The translations under genes were made by a program, and so were the position numbers. Below, in pieces: positions 44,344-54,018 of a DNA stretch of 64,000 bases; positions within the stretch are counted from its first letter, which is position 1; the number at the start of each line of letters is the position of its first letter. This DNA comes from Cutibacterium acnes (GTDB lineage: Bacteria; Actinomycetota; Actinomycetes; Propionibacteriales; Propionibacteriaceae). The notes under the pieces are model-generated. The model ran no database searches. It saw only the letters and a program-made list of their open reading frames with translations, and was not told the origin of the DNA. The DNA is taken from positions 2,232,001 through 2,296,000 of the forward strand of contig NZ_CP023676.1 in assembly GCF_003030305.1 (NCBI RefSeq). The letters run 5' to 3'.

Positions 44344-44589
44344 TCATTTCTTGCCGTAACGCCGGTTGAACTTCTCAACTCGTCCGGCGGTGTCGACAAT
44401 CTTGGCCTTGCCTGTATAGAACGGGTGGCTGGCCGAGGTGATGTCGACGTCGATGACGGGGTAAGTATTGCCGTCCTGCCACTTGATCTCGGTGGAACTG
44501 GTGACCGTTGACCTCGTCAGAAAAGCCGTGTCCGCCGAGATGTCTCTGAAGACCACCGGGTGGTAGTCGGGGTGGATGCCTTGCTTCAT
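44344..44589 (-). CDS. rpmE2: 50S ribosomal protein L31 type B (zinc-independent)
   Basis: An 81-aa L31: [42 protein letters not shown]. The zinc-binding CxxC/Cys set of standard L31 is absent, marking type B, which replaces the zinc form under zinc limitation and frees zinc. GGAGGGACACTG precedes the ATG. It diverges from the rpmB-rpmG-rpsN-rpmF operon, and the Zur-like palindrome lies between them (about 55 bp upstream of this start), so both directions are probably under one operator. Confidence 0.93.
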   Translation of the reverse strand: MKQGIHPDYHPVVFRDISADTAFLTRSTVTSSTEIKWQDGNTYPVIDVDITSASHPFYTGKAKIVDTAGRVEKFNRRYGKK

Positions 44590-44644
44590 CAGTGTCCCTC
44601 CAGCTGTGCGTACGACGAGTTCGCATCTCGTCGTCGTCAGTATA

Positions 44645-44659
44645 TGATAATGATTCTCA
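44645..44659. promoter_or_regulatory. Zur/Fur-type operator between divergent ribosomal genes
   Basis: TGATAATGATTCTCA (within ATGATAATGATTCTCAT) is a near-perfect palindrome matching the Zur/Fur-family box. It lies between rpmE2 and rpmB, the divergent zinc-independent ribosomal genes, as in known Zur regulons. Zinc-bound Zur would repress both directions. Zur rather than Fur is inferred from the gene content. Confidence 0.8.
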
Positions 44660-44685
44660 TATGCAACCCATGGTAGGAGATACCC

Positions 44686-44922
44686 ATGTCACGACGCTGT
44701 CAGGTCCGCGGCACCAAGCCAGAATTCGGCAACAACGTCTCGCACTCCCAACGTCACATCAAACGCCGCTGGAACCCTAATATCCAAAAGAAGCGCTACT
44801 GGGTGCCCTCGTTGGGTAGAAAAGTCACCCTGACTCTGACCCCCAAAGCAATCAAGGAGATCGATCGCCGCGGCGTAGATATTGTCGTCGCCGAGATGCT
44901 CACACGAGGAGAGAAAATCTAA
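44686..44922 (+). CDS. rpmB: 50S ribosomal protein L28 paralogue
   Basis: A 78-aa protein, [40 protein letters not shown], matching L28. Only one Cys remains, so the zinc-ribbon of some L28 forms is absent. TAGGAGA precedes the ATG. It is the first gene of a four-gene cluster behind the Zur-like box; its TAA overlaps the rpmG ATG by one base (TAATG). Confidence 0.93.
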   Translation: MSRRCQVRGTKPEFGNNVSHSQRHIKRRWNPNIQKKRYWVPSLGRKVTLTLTPKAIKEIDRRGVDIVVAEMLTRGEKI

Positions 44923-45092
44923 TGGCCAAAAAGACCACACAGCTGCGCCCAATCATCAAGCTACGGTCGACAGCTGGAACCGGTTACACCTACGTCACCC
45001 GTAAAAACCGACGCAATACCCCGGATCGTCTCGTCCTCAAAAAATTCGATCCCATCGTGCGTCGTCACATTGAGTTCAAGGAGGCCCGCTAA
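44922..45092 (+). CDS. rpmG: 50S ribosomal protein L33, cysteine-free
   Basis: A 56-aa protein: [40 protein letters not shown], ending HIEFKEAR. It is typical L33 but has no cysteines, so it is zinc-independent. It starts in the TAATG overlap after rpmB and ends in another TAATG with rpsN, showing tight translational coupling. Confidence 0.95.
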   Translation: MAKKTTQLRPIIKLRSTAGTGYTYVTRKNRRNTPDRLVLKKFDPIVRRHIEFKEAR

Positions 45093-45397
45093 TGGCCAAA
45101 AAGTCCAAGATTGTCGCCCAGAAGAAACGTGAGAAGCTCGTAGCCCAATACGCCGAAAGGCGCGCCGAACTCAAGGCCATCATGAAGTGCCCAACTGCCT
45201 CATTGGACGAACGCATGGAGGCATCGCGTAAACTGTCTCGCCTGCCGCGCGATTCATCCCCCGTGCGGTTACGTAACCGTGACCAAGTCGACGGGCGTCC
45301 CCGCGGCTACGTTGGCAAGGCCGGTGTGTCCCGTGCCCGTTTCCGTGAGATGGCCCACCGCGGCGAACTCCCCGGAATCACGAAGTCAAGCTGGTGA
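45092..45397 (+). CDS. rpsN: 30S ribosomal protein S14, zinc-independent form
   Basis: A 101-aa S14 of the long, zinc-free type: [40 protein letters not shown], then [24 protein letters not shown]. The CxxC-x(n)-CxxC of the short zinc type is missing; there is only one Cys, in MKCPTAS. It follows rpmG through TAATG and precedes rpmF by 4 bp. Confidence 0.95.
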   Translation: MAKKSKIVAQKKREKLVAQYAERRAELKAIMKCPTASLDERMEASRKLSRLPRDSSPVRLRNRDQVDGRPRGYVGKAGVSRARFREMAHRGELPGITKSSW

Positions 45398-45401
45398 AGC
45401 C

Positions 45402-45572
45402 ATGGCAGTACCGAAGCGAAAGAAGTCCCGTTCGACCACGCGTCATAGGCGGGCCCAGTGGAAGACCACGCCAACACAGTTGGTTGAGATCCGCGTTGAG
45501 GGCAAGGTCCTGCGCGTCCCGCGAAATCTGGTCAAGGCCTACCACTCTGGGCTGATCGACGTCGAGGACTGA
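45402..45572 (+). CDS. rpmF: 50S ribosomal protein L32, cysteine-free
   Basis: A 56-aa protein starting MAVPKRKKSRSTTRHRRAQW, the L32 signature, followed by TPTQLVEIRVEGKVLRVPRN. It lacks the C-terminal CxxC pair of zinc-binding L32. ATG 45402 is chosen by homology; a longer open frame upstream overlaps rpsN. It is the last gene of the Zur-type cluster, with a weak 7-bp hairpin (45580-45613) behind it. Confidence 0.93.
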   Translation: MAVPKRKKSRSTTRHRRAQWKTTPTQLVEIRVEGKVLRVPRNLVKAYHSGLIDVED

Positions 45573-45579
45573 ACCCTGG

Positions 45580-45613
45580 GAGCCTGGACGGTCCAGCATG
45601 ACTGCTCAGGCTC
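45580..45613 (+). terminator. Possible terminator after rpmF
   Basis: Arms GAGCCTG (45580-45586) and CAGGCTC (45607-45613) form a 7-bp stem with a 20-nt loop and no T-run. It is weak. Confidence 0.4.
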
Positions 45614-45649
45614 ATTACCAAAACGCGTCGATCCCGTAGGGTTGTCGTC

Positions 45650-46015
45650 ATGAGCAAGCCCGAAGTGACCCTGCCCGATTCCGCCCCCGACGACCTCGTC
45701 GTTGAGGACATCACCATCGGCGACGGCCCTGAAGCGTCCGCTGGCAACCTCGTCGAAGTGCACTACGTCGGCGTGGCCTTAAGCAATGGTCGTGAGTTCG
45801 ATTCTTCCTGGAACCGCGGTGAGCCGCTGACCTTCCAACTAGGGGCTGGCCAGGTGATCCCCGGGTGGGATGAAGGTGTCCAAGGTATGAAGGTCGGTGG
45901 ACGACGCAAACTCGTCATCCCCCACCACCTTGCTTACGGTCCGCAAGGAATCTCCGGTGTGATCGCTGGCGGTGAGACGCTGGTCTTCGTCTGCGACCTT
46001 GTCAACGTCATCTGA
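45650..46015 (+). CDS. FKBP-type peptidyl-prolyl cis-trans isomerase
   Basis: A 121-aa cytosolic FKBP (no signal peptide) that speeds proline isomerisation in folding. Conserved residues are in VEVHYVGVALSNGREFDSSW (Tyr, Asp), VIPGWDEGVQGMKVGGRRKL (Trp) and HLAYGPQGISGVIAGGETLV (Tyr, Gly, Ile), which line the active site. The length is the single-domain type. It has no obvious Shine-Dalgarno and converges on the GH3 gene with 12 bp between stops. Confidence 0.94.
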   Translation: MSKPEVTLPDSAPDDLVVEDITIGDGPEASAGNLVEVHYVGVALSNGREFDSSWNRGEPLTFQLGAGQVIPGWDEGVQGMKVGGRRKLVIPHHLAYGPQGISGVIAGGETLVFVCDLVNVI

Positions 46016-46027
46016 CGTGACCCCCGC

Positions 46028-47917
46028 TCAAGCAGTCTTCGCGCCCGGGCCCTCATAGGGTCCGGGCGTCGCGCGGTAGCTGAGCCCGAAACCGCGCGGA
46101 AAAGCTGTGCCTCCGTTCGGGTCGGGCACCCGTACCGGAAGTCGCCCCACCGGGTTTCGTCCAGCCATCATCGCGACAGCCGCAACCATGCTCACCTTGC
46201 GGTTGGAGTAGACAGCTAGTGCGGCATGCGGGCGATGAGTCATCGCCACGTCGTACGGGGTCCCTGTCATAATCTCCACGACCGGATTCCCGGTCCGCGC
46301 CAGAGCCTTAACCATGGCGTCCTGGGCATCTCCACGTTTCAACCCGTGCGTGACCACGATGACGGCATCAACACCGACAGTCACCGCTTTCTCGACATCG
46401 GCTGTCGTCGGTTCCTGTCCGGTTGACGGAACAAGAATCGGGGTGAATCCGGCCAAGCGCAACGGCTCGACGAGGTACTCCGGATTACCCCGACGTGTTC
46501 CGGTGACGAGCACCCGTGACGGCTTGAGCGGCAGAGTGCCGTCATTGACCAGCATCGTCACCGACCTGGCAGCGATGTCGTCAGCAACCTTGCGGCCAGA
46601 TCGTACCTCACGATCGGCCGCCGCGAGGTCAACCGGCCTGCCCGTAATGCAGCGACGCCGCTTCCAAGAGAGGATGCGCAGCACCGATTCGTCGAGACGC
46701 CGCTCGCTAACCCGACCGTCCGCGATAGCCCTCCGCATCGCTGTGACGACGGCATCAGCGTCATGGGGGTTCAGCAAAATGTCGGATCCGGCTTCGAAAG
46801 CCTGCACCGCAACACGCCCCCGGATCGGTTTCATAAAGGCGTTGAACTCGGCACTCGCATGCCCCTCATCGGCCGCCGTGGGGTCATTGCCCTCGGCGTC
46901 GGCAGCAGCCTTGAGCCTGGTATACGTGCCCTTCTCGTCCTCGGTCATGACCGCAAGCTGGGCGCCCTCCATGTCCAGGGCGTCGGTGGTGATGATGCCG
47001 CGATACCCCATCTGTTCGCGCAGCAGGCCAGTAAGCACTTTCTTCGACAGGGTGGCCGGCATCGTCGGGTCCAAGGTCTTAACGATGATGTGGGCTGTCA
47101 TGATCATGTCCACTTCCGCGCTGATCGCCATGCGGAAGGGCACCAGGTGACGCTCCAGGGTAGTGCGACCGTACTCCACGACCGGAAGACCAAGATGGGA
47201 GTCGATCTGGGTATCACCATGACCTGGGAAATGCTTGGCGGTGGCCGCAACCCCTCTGGATTGAATGCCGCGAATCTGCTCGACGCCGAGTACCCCGACG
47301 CGCACCGGATCGTCCCCCATGGACCTCACCCCGATTACGGGATTGGCTGGGTTAGTGTTGACGTCAACGTCCGGGGCGAAGTCCACGTTAATGCCCAGGG
47401 CAGCCAGCTCGCGACCGAGCACCGCGCCTTGGGCACGCGCAGCGCGCGGGTCATTGACAGCACCCAGCGCCATATTCCCTGGAAATTCGGTGGCCGGGGA
47501 GGTAATCCGCGCGACGATACCGCCCTCCTGATCGACAGCGATGGCCAACGGCGCCGTCGACGACGTCCTCGCCGCCTCTTGCAGGCCGTTGGAAAGGTGG
47601 GCGACGGCGGCCGGATTCGTGGGCGTCGAGATGTTACCGGACCAGTTGAAGTACAGCACCCCGCCAAGGTGGTACTTCTGCACGGCCTGGGCCGGAGTGC
47701 GGACGTCATCGCCAAAGGCCAGCTGATTCTTCCTCGCCATTGAAGCGTCGTCAGCGCTGGCACCGAAGACATGGGTCCATAGCACTTGACCGATCTTCTG
47801 GTCCAAGGTCATGGAGGCGAGCTGAGACCGGGTGTCATCCGCTGCCGCTCGCGACAGCGGAAGGGCTGATGCCGCAAAGGCTCCAGCCGCGGCGGCCATG
47901 ACAGTGCGTCGTTTCAC
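46028..47917 (-). CDS. Secreted GH3 beta-N-acetylhexosaminidase-like enzyme
   Basis: A 629-aa exported glycosidase of family GH3 (NagZ-like), probably releasing N-acetylglucosamine from wall or host glycans. The N-terminus KRRTVMAAAAGAFAASALPL, then SRAAA, resembles a Tat signal. The NagZ signature is KHFPGHGDTQIDSHLGLP, and the nucleophile Asp is in TTDALDM. A C-terminal GH3-like domain follows (about 470-620). The open frame extends 72 codons upstream, but GTG 47917 is preferred because GAGGAGA sits 6 nt before it; ATG 47932 overlaps that site. It diverges from hutU by about 240 bp. Confidence 0.88.
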   Translation of the reverse strand: MKRRTVMAAAAGAFAASALPLSRAAADDTRSQLASMTLDQKIGQVLWTHVFGASADDASMARKNQLAFGDDVRTPAQAVQKYHLGGVLYFNWSGNISTPTNPAAVAHLSNGLQEAARTSSTAPLAIAVDQEGGIVARITSPATEFPGNMALGAVNDPRAARAQGAVLGRELAALGINVDFAPDVDVNTNPANPVIGVRSMGDDPVRVGVLGVEQIRGIQSRGVAATAKHFPGHGDTQIDSHLGLPVVEYGRTTLERHLVPFRMAISAEVDMIMTAHIIVKTLDPTMPATLSKKVLTGLLREQMGYRGIITTDALDMEGAQLAVMTEDEKGTYTRLKAAADAEGNDPTAADEGHASAEFNAFMKPIRGRVAVQAFEAGSDILLNPHDADAVVTAMRRAIADGRVSERRLDESVLRILSWKRRRCITGRPVDLAAADREVRSGRKVADDIAARSVTMLVNDGTLPLKPSRVLVTGTRRGNPEYLVEPLRLAGFTPILVPSTGQEPTTADVEKAVTVGVDAVIVVTHGLKRGDAQDAMVKALARTGNPVVEIMTGTPYDVAMTHRPHAALAVYSNRKVSMVAAVAMMAGRNPVGRLPVRVPDPNGGTAFPRGFGLSYRATPGPYEGPGAKTA

Positions 47918-48156
47918 GGTACTTCTCCTCATGTTGTGTTCTCGTCTGGAGTTGTGCCAACGGCTGAGGCTGACCAGTCTAAGCAGGTCGGTTCGCATGA
48001 CATCTCCACCCGTAGTGATACGGTCAATGGTGTCTCCCTGACGAGACAACCTCCGGCGATCACACCGACGCGATTCGCCCATGGCAATTGTGTGTGCGAC
48101 CTCGCCAGGATCGTCACGCCACAACGACACCAAGAATGTATTGGGGGAAGCAAACG

Positions 48157-50163
48157 ATGTACGACAACAGCAGCACTACCGCAGCTATGACGATCAAACT
48201 CGACGCCGAGTTCCCCCCTGACCCGGTTTTCGAACCCGGTATCCGTCGAGCCCCATCGCGTGGATTCCACCTCACCCCCGATCAGACCAAGATCGCGCTG
48301 CGCAATGCTCTGCGTTATCTACCCCCGGAGTTGCACGAGAAGGCTGTTCCGGAGTTCCTCGAGGAATTGCGTACGTATGGCCGCATCTACGCTTACCGGT
48401 GGCGTCCAGCCGGGCATATCAAGGGACGCCCAATCGACGATTACGAGGGTCGTTGTACCGAGGGCAAGGCCTTCCAGGTGCAGATTGACAATAACCTCGA
48501 CTTCGACGTCGCCCTCTATCCCTACGAACTCGTCACCTATGGCGAGACCGGTAGCGTCTGCCAGAATTGGCTGCAGTACCGGCTCATCAAGAAATACCTC
48601 TCCCAGCTCACCGAGGACACCACCTTGGTCGTCATGAGCGGTCACCCGCTGGGGCTTTTCCCGTCGCGCCCAGAATCCCCGCGTGTCATCATCACCAACT
48701 CCCTCATGGTCGGCCATTTCGACAACCAGAAGGACTGGGAGATCTGTGAGGAGATGGGGGTGGCGAACTATGGACAGATGACCGCCGGCGGCTGGATGTA
48801 TATTGGCCCGCAGGGCATCGTCCATGGCACCTTCAACACCATTCTCAACGCCGGAAGAATCCGGCTGGGAATTCCCGCTGACGGGGATCTCTCCGGGGTG
48901 CTTTTTGTCTCGTCAGGTCTCGGTGGCATGTCCGGGGCCCAGCCCAAGGCCGCCGAGATCGCCCACGCCGTCGGGATCATTGCCGAGGTCGACATGTCGC
49001 GCATCCAGACCCGACTGGATCAGGGTTGGGTGGGTCACGTCTCTGACGACCTTGACGAAGTTTTCGCGCTAGCCAAAAAACACATTGACGAACACACCCC
49101 AATCTCCATCGCCTACCACGGCAACATCGTCGATCTGTTGAAGTACGCCGTCGACAACAACATCAACATCCCGCTGCTATCGGACCAGACCTCCTGTCAT
49201 GCCGCTTATGACGGCGGTTACTGCCCGCAGGGGCTGACCTTCGAGCAGCGCACCGAACTGTTGGCCCGCGATCGTGACGAATACGCCCGCCGCGTCAACG
49301 AATCCTTGCGCACGCACTACGAGCTCATCCGCACCCTCACCGACCGCGGCACCTATTTCTTCGATTACGGCAACGCCTTCATGGCCACCGTCTTTGAGTC
49401 CGGGGTGACCGAGATCGCCAAGGACGGGGACGCCCGCAACGGGTTCATCTGGCCGTCCTACGTTGAGGACATCATGGGCCCGGAACTCTTCGACTACGGC
49501 TACGGGCCGTTCCGGTGGGTGTGCCTGTCCGGCAAGCGCGAGGACCTCATTGCCACCGACCATGCCGCGATGGATTGCATCGACCCGAATCGCCGCGGCC
49601 AGGATCGCGATAACTACATCTGGATCCGTGACGCCGAGGCTAACAACCTGGTCGTGGGCACCCAGGCGCGCATCCTCTACCAAGATGCTCAAGGCCGTAT
49701 GGACATCGCCTTGCGATTCAACAAGATGGTCCGCGATGGCGAGATCGGACCGGTCATGCTGGGACGTGATCACCACGATGTCTCCGGGACTGACTCTCCC
49801 TTCCGTGAGACCGCCAACATCAAGGACGGCTCTAACGTCATGGCTGATATGGCTACCCAGTGCTTCGCCGGCAATGCCGCCCGCGGCATGAGTCTGGTGA
49901 CCCTACATAACGGCGGCGGAACCGGCATTGGTAACGCCATCAACGGCGGGTTCGGGCTCGTCCTGGACGGCTCTGAGCGGGTCGACAACGTCATTCGCAG
50001 TTCTCTGCTGTGGGATGTCATGTGCGGGGTGGCGCGACGCGGCTGGGCCCGCAACGCTCACTCCATCGAGACGGCCACCGAGTTCAACCACGAGCACAAC
50101 GACGCCCAAATCACCCTGCCCTACCTGGTAGATGACGCCCTTATTGACGGATTGGTGAAGTGA
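48157..50163 (+). CDS. hutU: Urocanate hydratase
   Basis: A 668-aa NAD-dependent enzyme converting urocanate to imidazolonepropionate, the second step of histidine breakdown. The long form (against about 550 aa in enteric bacteria) starts with IKLDAEFPPDPVFEPGIRRA. NAD-binding motif: SSGLGGMSGAQPKAAEIAHA. The conserved active-site region is DQTSCHAAYDGGYCPQG, and HDVSGTDSPFRETANI lies near the end. ATG 48157 has GGGGGAAG about 8 nt before it. It is the first gene of the hut operon; the M20 hydrolase ATG overlaps its stop (TGATG). Confidence 0.95.
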   Translation: MYDNSSTTAAMTIKLDAEFPPDPVFEPGIRRAPSRGFHLTPDQTKIALRNALRYLPPELHEKAVPEFLEELRTYGRIYAYRWRPAGHIKGRPIDDYEGRCTEGKAFQVQIDNNLDFDVALYPYELVTYGETGSVCQNWLQYRLIKKYLSQLTEDTTLVVMSGHPLGLFPSRPESPRVIITNSLMVGHFDNQKDWEICEEMGVANYGQMTAGGWMYIGPQGIVHGTFNTILNAGRIRLGIPADGDLSGVLFVSSGLGGMSGAQPKAAEIAHAVGIIAEVDMSRIQTRLDQGWVGHVSDDLDEVFALAKKHIDEHTPISIAYHGNIVDLLKYAVDNNINIPLLSDQTSCHAAYDGGYCPQGLTFEQRTELLARDRDEYARRVNESLRTHYELIRTLTDRGTYFFDYGNAFMATVFESGVTEIAKDGDARNGFIWPSYVEDIMGPELFDYGYGPFRWVCLSGKREDLIATDHAAMDCIDPNRRGQDRDNYIWIRDAEANNLVVGTQARILYQDAQGRMDIALRFNKMVRDGEIGPVMLGRDHHDVSGTDSPFRETANIKDGSNVMADMATQCFAGNAARGMSLVTLHNGGGTGIGNAINGGFGLVLDGSERVDNVIRSSLLWDVMCGVARRGWARNAHSIETATEFNHEHNDAQITLPYLVDDALIDGLVK

Positions 50164-51359
50164 TGACGACCTGGACTGCTGCCAGTCTGCTGGCTGAAAT
50201 CGCCGCGATTGGACGCAACGAGGACGGCTCTTATTCGCGGTTTTGCCTACGTCCCGAGGAGGTGGCGCTGCGGGAATGGTTCGTCGCAAAGGCCACCGAG
50301 TTGGGGCTGGCGATCGTCACGGACGCGAACGCTAACATCTGGGCGTGGTGGGGAACTCCGGGTCCCGACGCCGTCCTGACGGGGTCCCACCTGGATTCTG
50401 TGCCCGGCGGTGGAGCCTACGACGGGCCTCTCGGCGTCGTCTCGTCATTGGTGGCTGTGGCGAAGATGCAAGAAGCCGGGATCATGCCGGCGAAACCTTT
50501 CGCAGTCGTCGCCATGGCTGACGAAGAGGGCGCCCGGTTCGGAATGCCCTGTTTGGGGTCGCGGCTGGCGTCGGGCAAGCTCAGCAAAGCTGAGGCCCAC
50601 ACGCTCGTCGCTCGAGATGGGCAGTCCTTGCCGGACGCGTGGCGAGAGGCCGGCTTGAACCCCGATCTCATGGGTCCCGACGACGTTCTGCTTGAGGCAT
50701 CCTGCTTTGTTGAATTGCACGTTGAGCAAGGGCGAGGTCTGGCGGATGTGGGACACCCGGTCGCAATTGCCACCGCGGTACGACCACATGGACGTTGGCG
50801 TGCCGAGTTCACCGGCCAGGGAAACCACGCCGGAACGACCCTCATACCCGATCGTCATGACCCGGTCGTCCCGATGGCGCAGACCATACTGGCAGCCCGG
50901 GAGGCAGCAGAACGCGAGGGTTGCGTGACGACGGTCGGGCGGATCAACGTCGAGCCAGGTGGTACCAACGTCATTGCCTCGGCCGCGACGATGTGGCTGG
51001 ACTGCCGAGCCGAGGAATCACAGACCGTCACCAAAGTCGTCGAGGACATCCAGCAGGCCTCAGAAACTGCCGCTGACAAGCAGGGGTGCCAGGTTGTCTG
51101 GACCCGCGAGTCGTGGACCGATCGCACCGCATTCGACCTGCGCGCGCGGATGCTACAGATCCTCGGCGAGGACATCCCCCAGCTATCCACCGGGGCTGGC
51201 CATGACGCCGCAACGTTAGCGACGACGATGCCTACCGGGATGCTCTTCGTCCGCAATCCCACCGGGGCTTCTCACTGCCCCGCAGAATCAGCGAGTGACG
51301 CCGACTGCGAAGCCGGGGCCGAAGCGCTGCAAACCGTGCTAGAGGAGCTCGTCAAATGA
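50163..51359 (+). CDS. M20-family amidohydrolase (allantoate/N-carbamoyl amidase type) in hut operon
   Basis: A 398-aa di-zinc hydrolase of the AllC/HyuC branch. Metal residues lie in TGSHLDSVPGGGAYDG (His, Asp), DEEGARFG (Glu-Glu), ELHVEQG (His) and GAGHDA (His). The substrate-side GRINVEPGGTNVIASAA matches the lid domain. The hut operon lacks hutG, while the upstream deiminase would yield N-formylglutamate. This gene is therefore the best local candidate for the N-formylglutamate deformylase step. That is inference from position; allantoate or carbamoyl substrates cannot be excluded. The start overlaps hutU and the end overlaps hutF by ATGA. Confidence 0.85.
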   Translation: MTTWTAASLLAEIAAIGRNEDGSYSRFCLRPEEVALREWFVAKATELGLAIVTDANANIWAWWGTPGPDAVLTGSHLDSVPGGGAYDGPLGVVSSLVAVAKMQEAGIMPAKPFAVVAMADEEGARFGMPCLGSRLASGKLSKAEAHTLVARDGQSLPDAWREAGLNPDLMGPDDVLLEASCFVELHVEQGRGLADVGHPVAIATAVRPHGRWRAEFTGQGNHAGTTLIPDRHDPVVPMAQTILAAREAAEREGCVTTVGRINVEPGGTNVIASAATMWLDCRAEESQTVTKVVEDIQQASETAADKQGCQVVWTRESWTDRTAFDLRARMLQILGEDIPQLSTGAGHDAATLATTMPTGMLFVRNPTGASHCPAESASDADCEAGAEALQTVLEELVK

Positions 51360-52696
51360 GCACATGGTTTTTCCCGAGCGCCCTGGTAGAGGGGCGGATT
51401 GCGCACAACGTGCGCGTCCAAAGCCAGAACGGCGTCATCACTGCGGTGACGATAGGGGCCGAACCTCATCGACACACCTTCGATGGGGTCGCTGTGCCGG
51501 GATTCGCCAATACTCACTCCCATATTTTCCACCGCGGGCTGCGCGGGGCCGGGGAGGGCGAAGATTTCTGGTCCTGGCGCACCGAAATGTATCGACTAGC
51601 CAACCGTCTCGACCCAGACTCCTACTACCGACTGGCGCGAGCTGCCTTTGCTGAGATGGTGGCGGCCGGATACACCAGCGTAGGTGAGTTCCACTACGTC
51701 CATCACCAGCCTGACGGGACGCCCTATCGCGATCATGCGATGGAATTAGCCCTTGTCAACGCCGCCATTGAAGCCGGGATTCGCATCACTGTCCTCGACA
51801 CCTGCTACCTGCACGCCGGACCGGGAGCGTCCCTTGGCGTAGACCAGAAGAGGTTTGGTGACGGTAGCGTCGAGGGGTGGTTGGAGCGTTGGCGCGCGCT
51901 GCGTGATGCTCTGCCCGACTCCCCCTTGGTGACGGTGGGCGCAGCTCTACATTCGGTGCGGGCCGTCAGCCCCGACGAGATGGCCACAGCTGTAAGTGGA
52001 CTACCGGAACGTGTACCCATTCACATCCACGTCTCCGAGCAGCCCCGCGAGAACACCGAATGCTTGGCTGCACATGGCCTGACGCCGACAGCAGTGCTGG
52101 ACCGAGCTGGGGTGCTCTCCGACCGCACTACCATCATCCATGCCACCCATCTGACCGGCGGCGACATCGCCATGATCGCGGCTTCGGATACCGTCGTCTC
52201 ACTGTGTCCAACCACCGAGGCCGATCTGGGTGACGGCATCGCGCGGGTCAAGGACCTGCAGGATGCCGGGGTGCGCATGGCAATTGGGACTGACGAGGAC
52301 GTCATTACCGACCCCTTTACCGAATTGCGGATGCTGGAATCCACTGCTCGCTTGGTCACCGGGACGCGCGGTGTCATTGGTTGTGAGGCGCTGTGGAAAA
52401 TCGGTACACGAAACGGGGTTGAGAGTCTCCGTCCGGCAGCTGAGCCGCTTCCACGCCAGACTTCCACACCCGGGCCTGGATCCGCTGGGCTGGCCGCCGG
52501 GGACCCCGCCGATATTGTCGTCGTCGAGCCGTCATCAGCACGCCTGGCCGGGGTGGACCCGACGCGCTGGCCCCTAGTGGCAACAGCCAATGACGTAGCG
52601 GCCACTATCGTCGCTGGGGAGTGGAACCGGCTTGATGCCGCAGTCGCCGAGGACCTGCGCCACGTATTAGACGAACTGAGAGGCCGTGACTCGTGA
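51356..52696 (+). CDS. hutF: Formimidoylglutamate deiminase
   Basis: A 446-aa amidohydrolase-superfamily enzyme hydrolysing formiminoglutamate to N-formylglutamate and ammonia. The metal motif is [20 protein letters not shown], then WSWR, the HutF signature. Further ligands are [21 protein letters not shown] and GTDEDVIT. It overlaps both neighbours by 4 bp. The presence of hutF means the pathway releases ammonia and formylglutamate, not formamide, so a deformylase is needed downstream. Confidence 0.9.
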   Translation: MSTWFFPSALVEGRIAHNVRVQSQNGVITAVTIGAEPHRHTFDGVAVPGFANTHSHIFHRGLRGAGEGEDFWSWRTEMYRLANRLDPDSYYRLARAAFAEMVAAGYTSVGEFHYVHHQPDGTPYRDHAMELALVNAAIEAGIRITVLDTCYLHAGPGASLGVDQKRFGDGSVEGWLERWRALRDALPDSPLVTVGAALHSVRAVSPDEMATAVSGLPERVPIHIHVSEQPRENTECLAAHGLTPTAVLDRAGVLSDRTTIIHATHLTGGDIAMIAASDTVVSLCPTTEADLGDGIARVKDLQDAGVRMAIGTDEDVITDPFTELRMLESTARLVTGTRGVIGCEALWKIGTRNGVESLRPAAEPLPRQTSTPGPGSAGLAAGDPADIVVVEPSSARLAGVDPTRWPLVATANDVAATIVAGEWNRLDAAVAEDLRHVLDELRGRDS

Positions 52697-53883
52697 GCAT
52701 CGTCATCAATAACATCGGTCTGCTTGTTACCAACGATCCATCTGTCGGTACTGACGAGCTCGGACAAATCCGCAATGCAGCCGTCGTGATCTGCGGGGAT
52801 CGGATCGCTTGGGTAGGTCCGTCAGCACAGGCTCCGGCGGCCGATCACCAGTCCGATATGGCCGGAGCCTGCGTCATACCAGGTTTCGTCGACTCTCACA
52901 GCCACCCGGTTTTCGCCGGTGACCGGAGCGATGAGTTCGACGCGCGGATGAACGGGCAGAGGTACGAGGCTGGCGGGATTTTGCGCACTGTTCGGCGCAC
53001 TCGGGAGGCTCCCATGGGGTTCCTCGACGCCGTCATGACCGGGATCCTCGACGAAATGGCACGCAGCGGGACGACGACCGTTGAGGCCAAGACGGGGTAC
53101 GGGCTCGATGTCGAGACGGAGGTCAAGCTGGCGCGTGTGGCCAGTTCTCACACTGACGAGGTCACCTTCTTGGGCGCTCACGTCGTCGCACCTGAGTGCC
53201 AGCCTGATGAGTATGTCCGTCTGGTGTGTGGCGAGATGCTGCACGCCGTGCGCCCCTATGTGCGCTGGATTGATGTGTTCTGCGAGACCGGCGCCTTCGA
53301 CCCCGACCAGACTCTCGAGATCCTGCGCGCTGGCACGGATGCCGGGCTGGGCTTGCGCCTCCATGCAGCCCAGCTAGGCCCCTCCGAGGTCATCCCACAA
53401 GCTTGCGAGTTGGGTCTGGCAGCCGTCGATCACTGCACCTTCTTGTCCGATGAAGACATTGACGCTCTCAAGGCCACCGGAACTGTGGCGACCCTGCTTC
53501 CGGCCGCAGAGTTCAGCACCAAACAGCCCTACCCTGACGCCCGTCGCCTCTTTGACGCAGGTGTGACGGTCGCGTTGGCTACCGACTGTAATCCCGGCAC
53601 CGCATTCACCTCGTCGATACCATTCTGCCTTGCCATCGCGGTACGCGAGATGGGTATGACGCCAGAGCAGGCCCTCTGGTCAGCGACTGCAGGCGGTGCC
53701 GCGGCACTTCACCGCGATGACGTGGGCGTGGTGAAACCTGGCGCCCGCGCCGATCTGGTGAGCTTGGCCGCCCCGTCGTGGCTGCACCTCATGTATCGCC
53801 CAGGTGTCCCCCTCATCGACCGGGTTTGCAAAGCGGGCCGGTTCCTTAGGCTGGACCAACCAAGGCTACGACTCGACGGCTGA
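52693..53883 (+). CDS. hutI: Imidazolonepropionase
   Basis: A 396-aa amidohydrolase opening the imidazolone ring to formiminoglutamate. Motifs are [18 protein letters not shown] (H-x-H metal site), [47 protein letters not shown] and ATDCNPG. It begins with GTG in a GTGA overlap with hutF. A gap of about 135 bp separates it from hutH, with no terminator seen. Confidence 0.94.
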   Translation: MSIVINNIGLLVTNDPSVGTDELGQIRNAAVVICGDRIAWVGPSAQAPAADHQSDMAGACVIPGFVDSHSHPVFAGDRSDEFDARMNGQRYEAGGILRTVRRTREAPMGFLDAVMTGILDEMARSGTTTVEAKTGYGLDVETEVKLARVASSHTDEVTFLGAHVVAPECQPDEYVRLVCGEMLHAVRPYVRWIDVFCETGAFDPDQTLEILRAGTDAGLGLRLHAAQLGPSEVIPQACELGLAAVDHCTFLSDEDIDALKATGTVATLLPAAEFSTKQPYPDARRLFDAGVTVALATDCNPGTAFTSSIPFCLAIAVREMGMTPEQALWSATAGGAAALHRDDVGVVKPGARADLVSLAAPSWLHLMYRPGVPLIDRVCKAGRFLRLDQPRLRLDG

Positions 53884-54018
53884 CATCAGAATCGTCGCTT
53901 ACCCTCGGCCCGGCGCCGTTCGGCAGCGGATCGGCCACGTTGGTTGCATCGGAGACGACGGGCCCTGACCATCACAGACACAATCGCCACGACGACGTGG
54001 CTCCAAGAAAGGATGACC

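Noticed and set aside
46042-46068. GC-rich hairpin as terminator between FKBP and GH3 genes
   Set aside because: It lies inside the last codons of the GH3 gene and has no T-run; the stem is probably a by-product of GC-rich coding.
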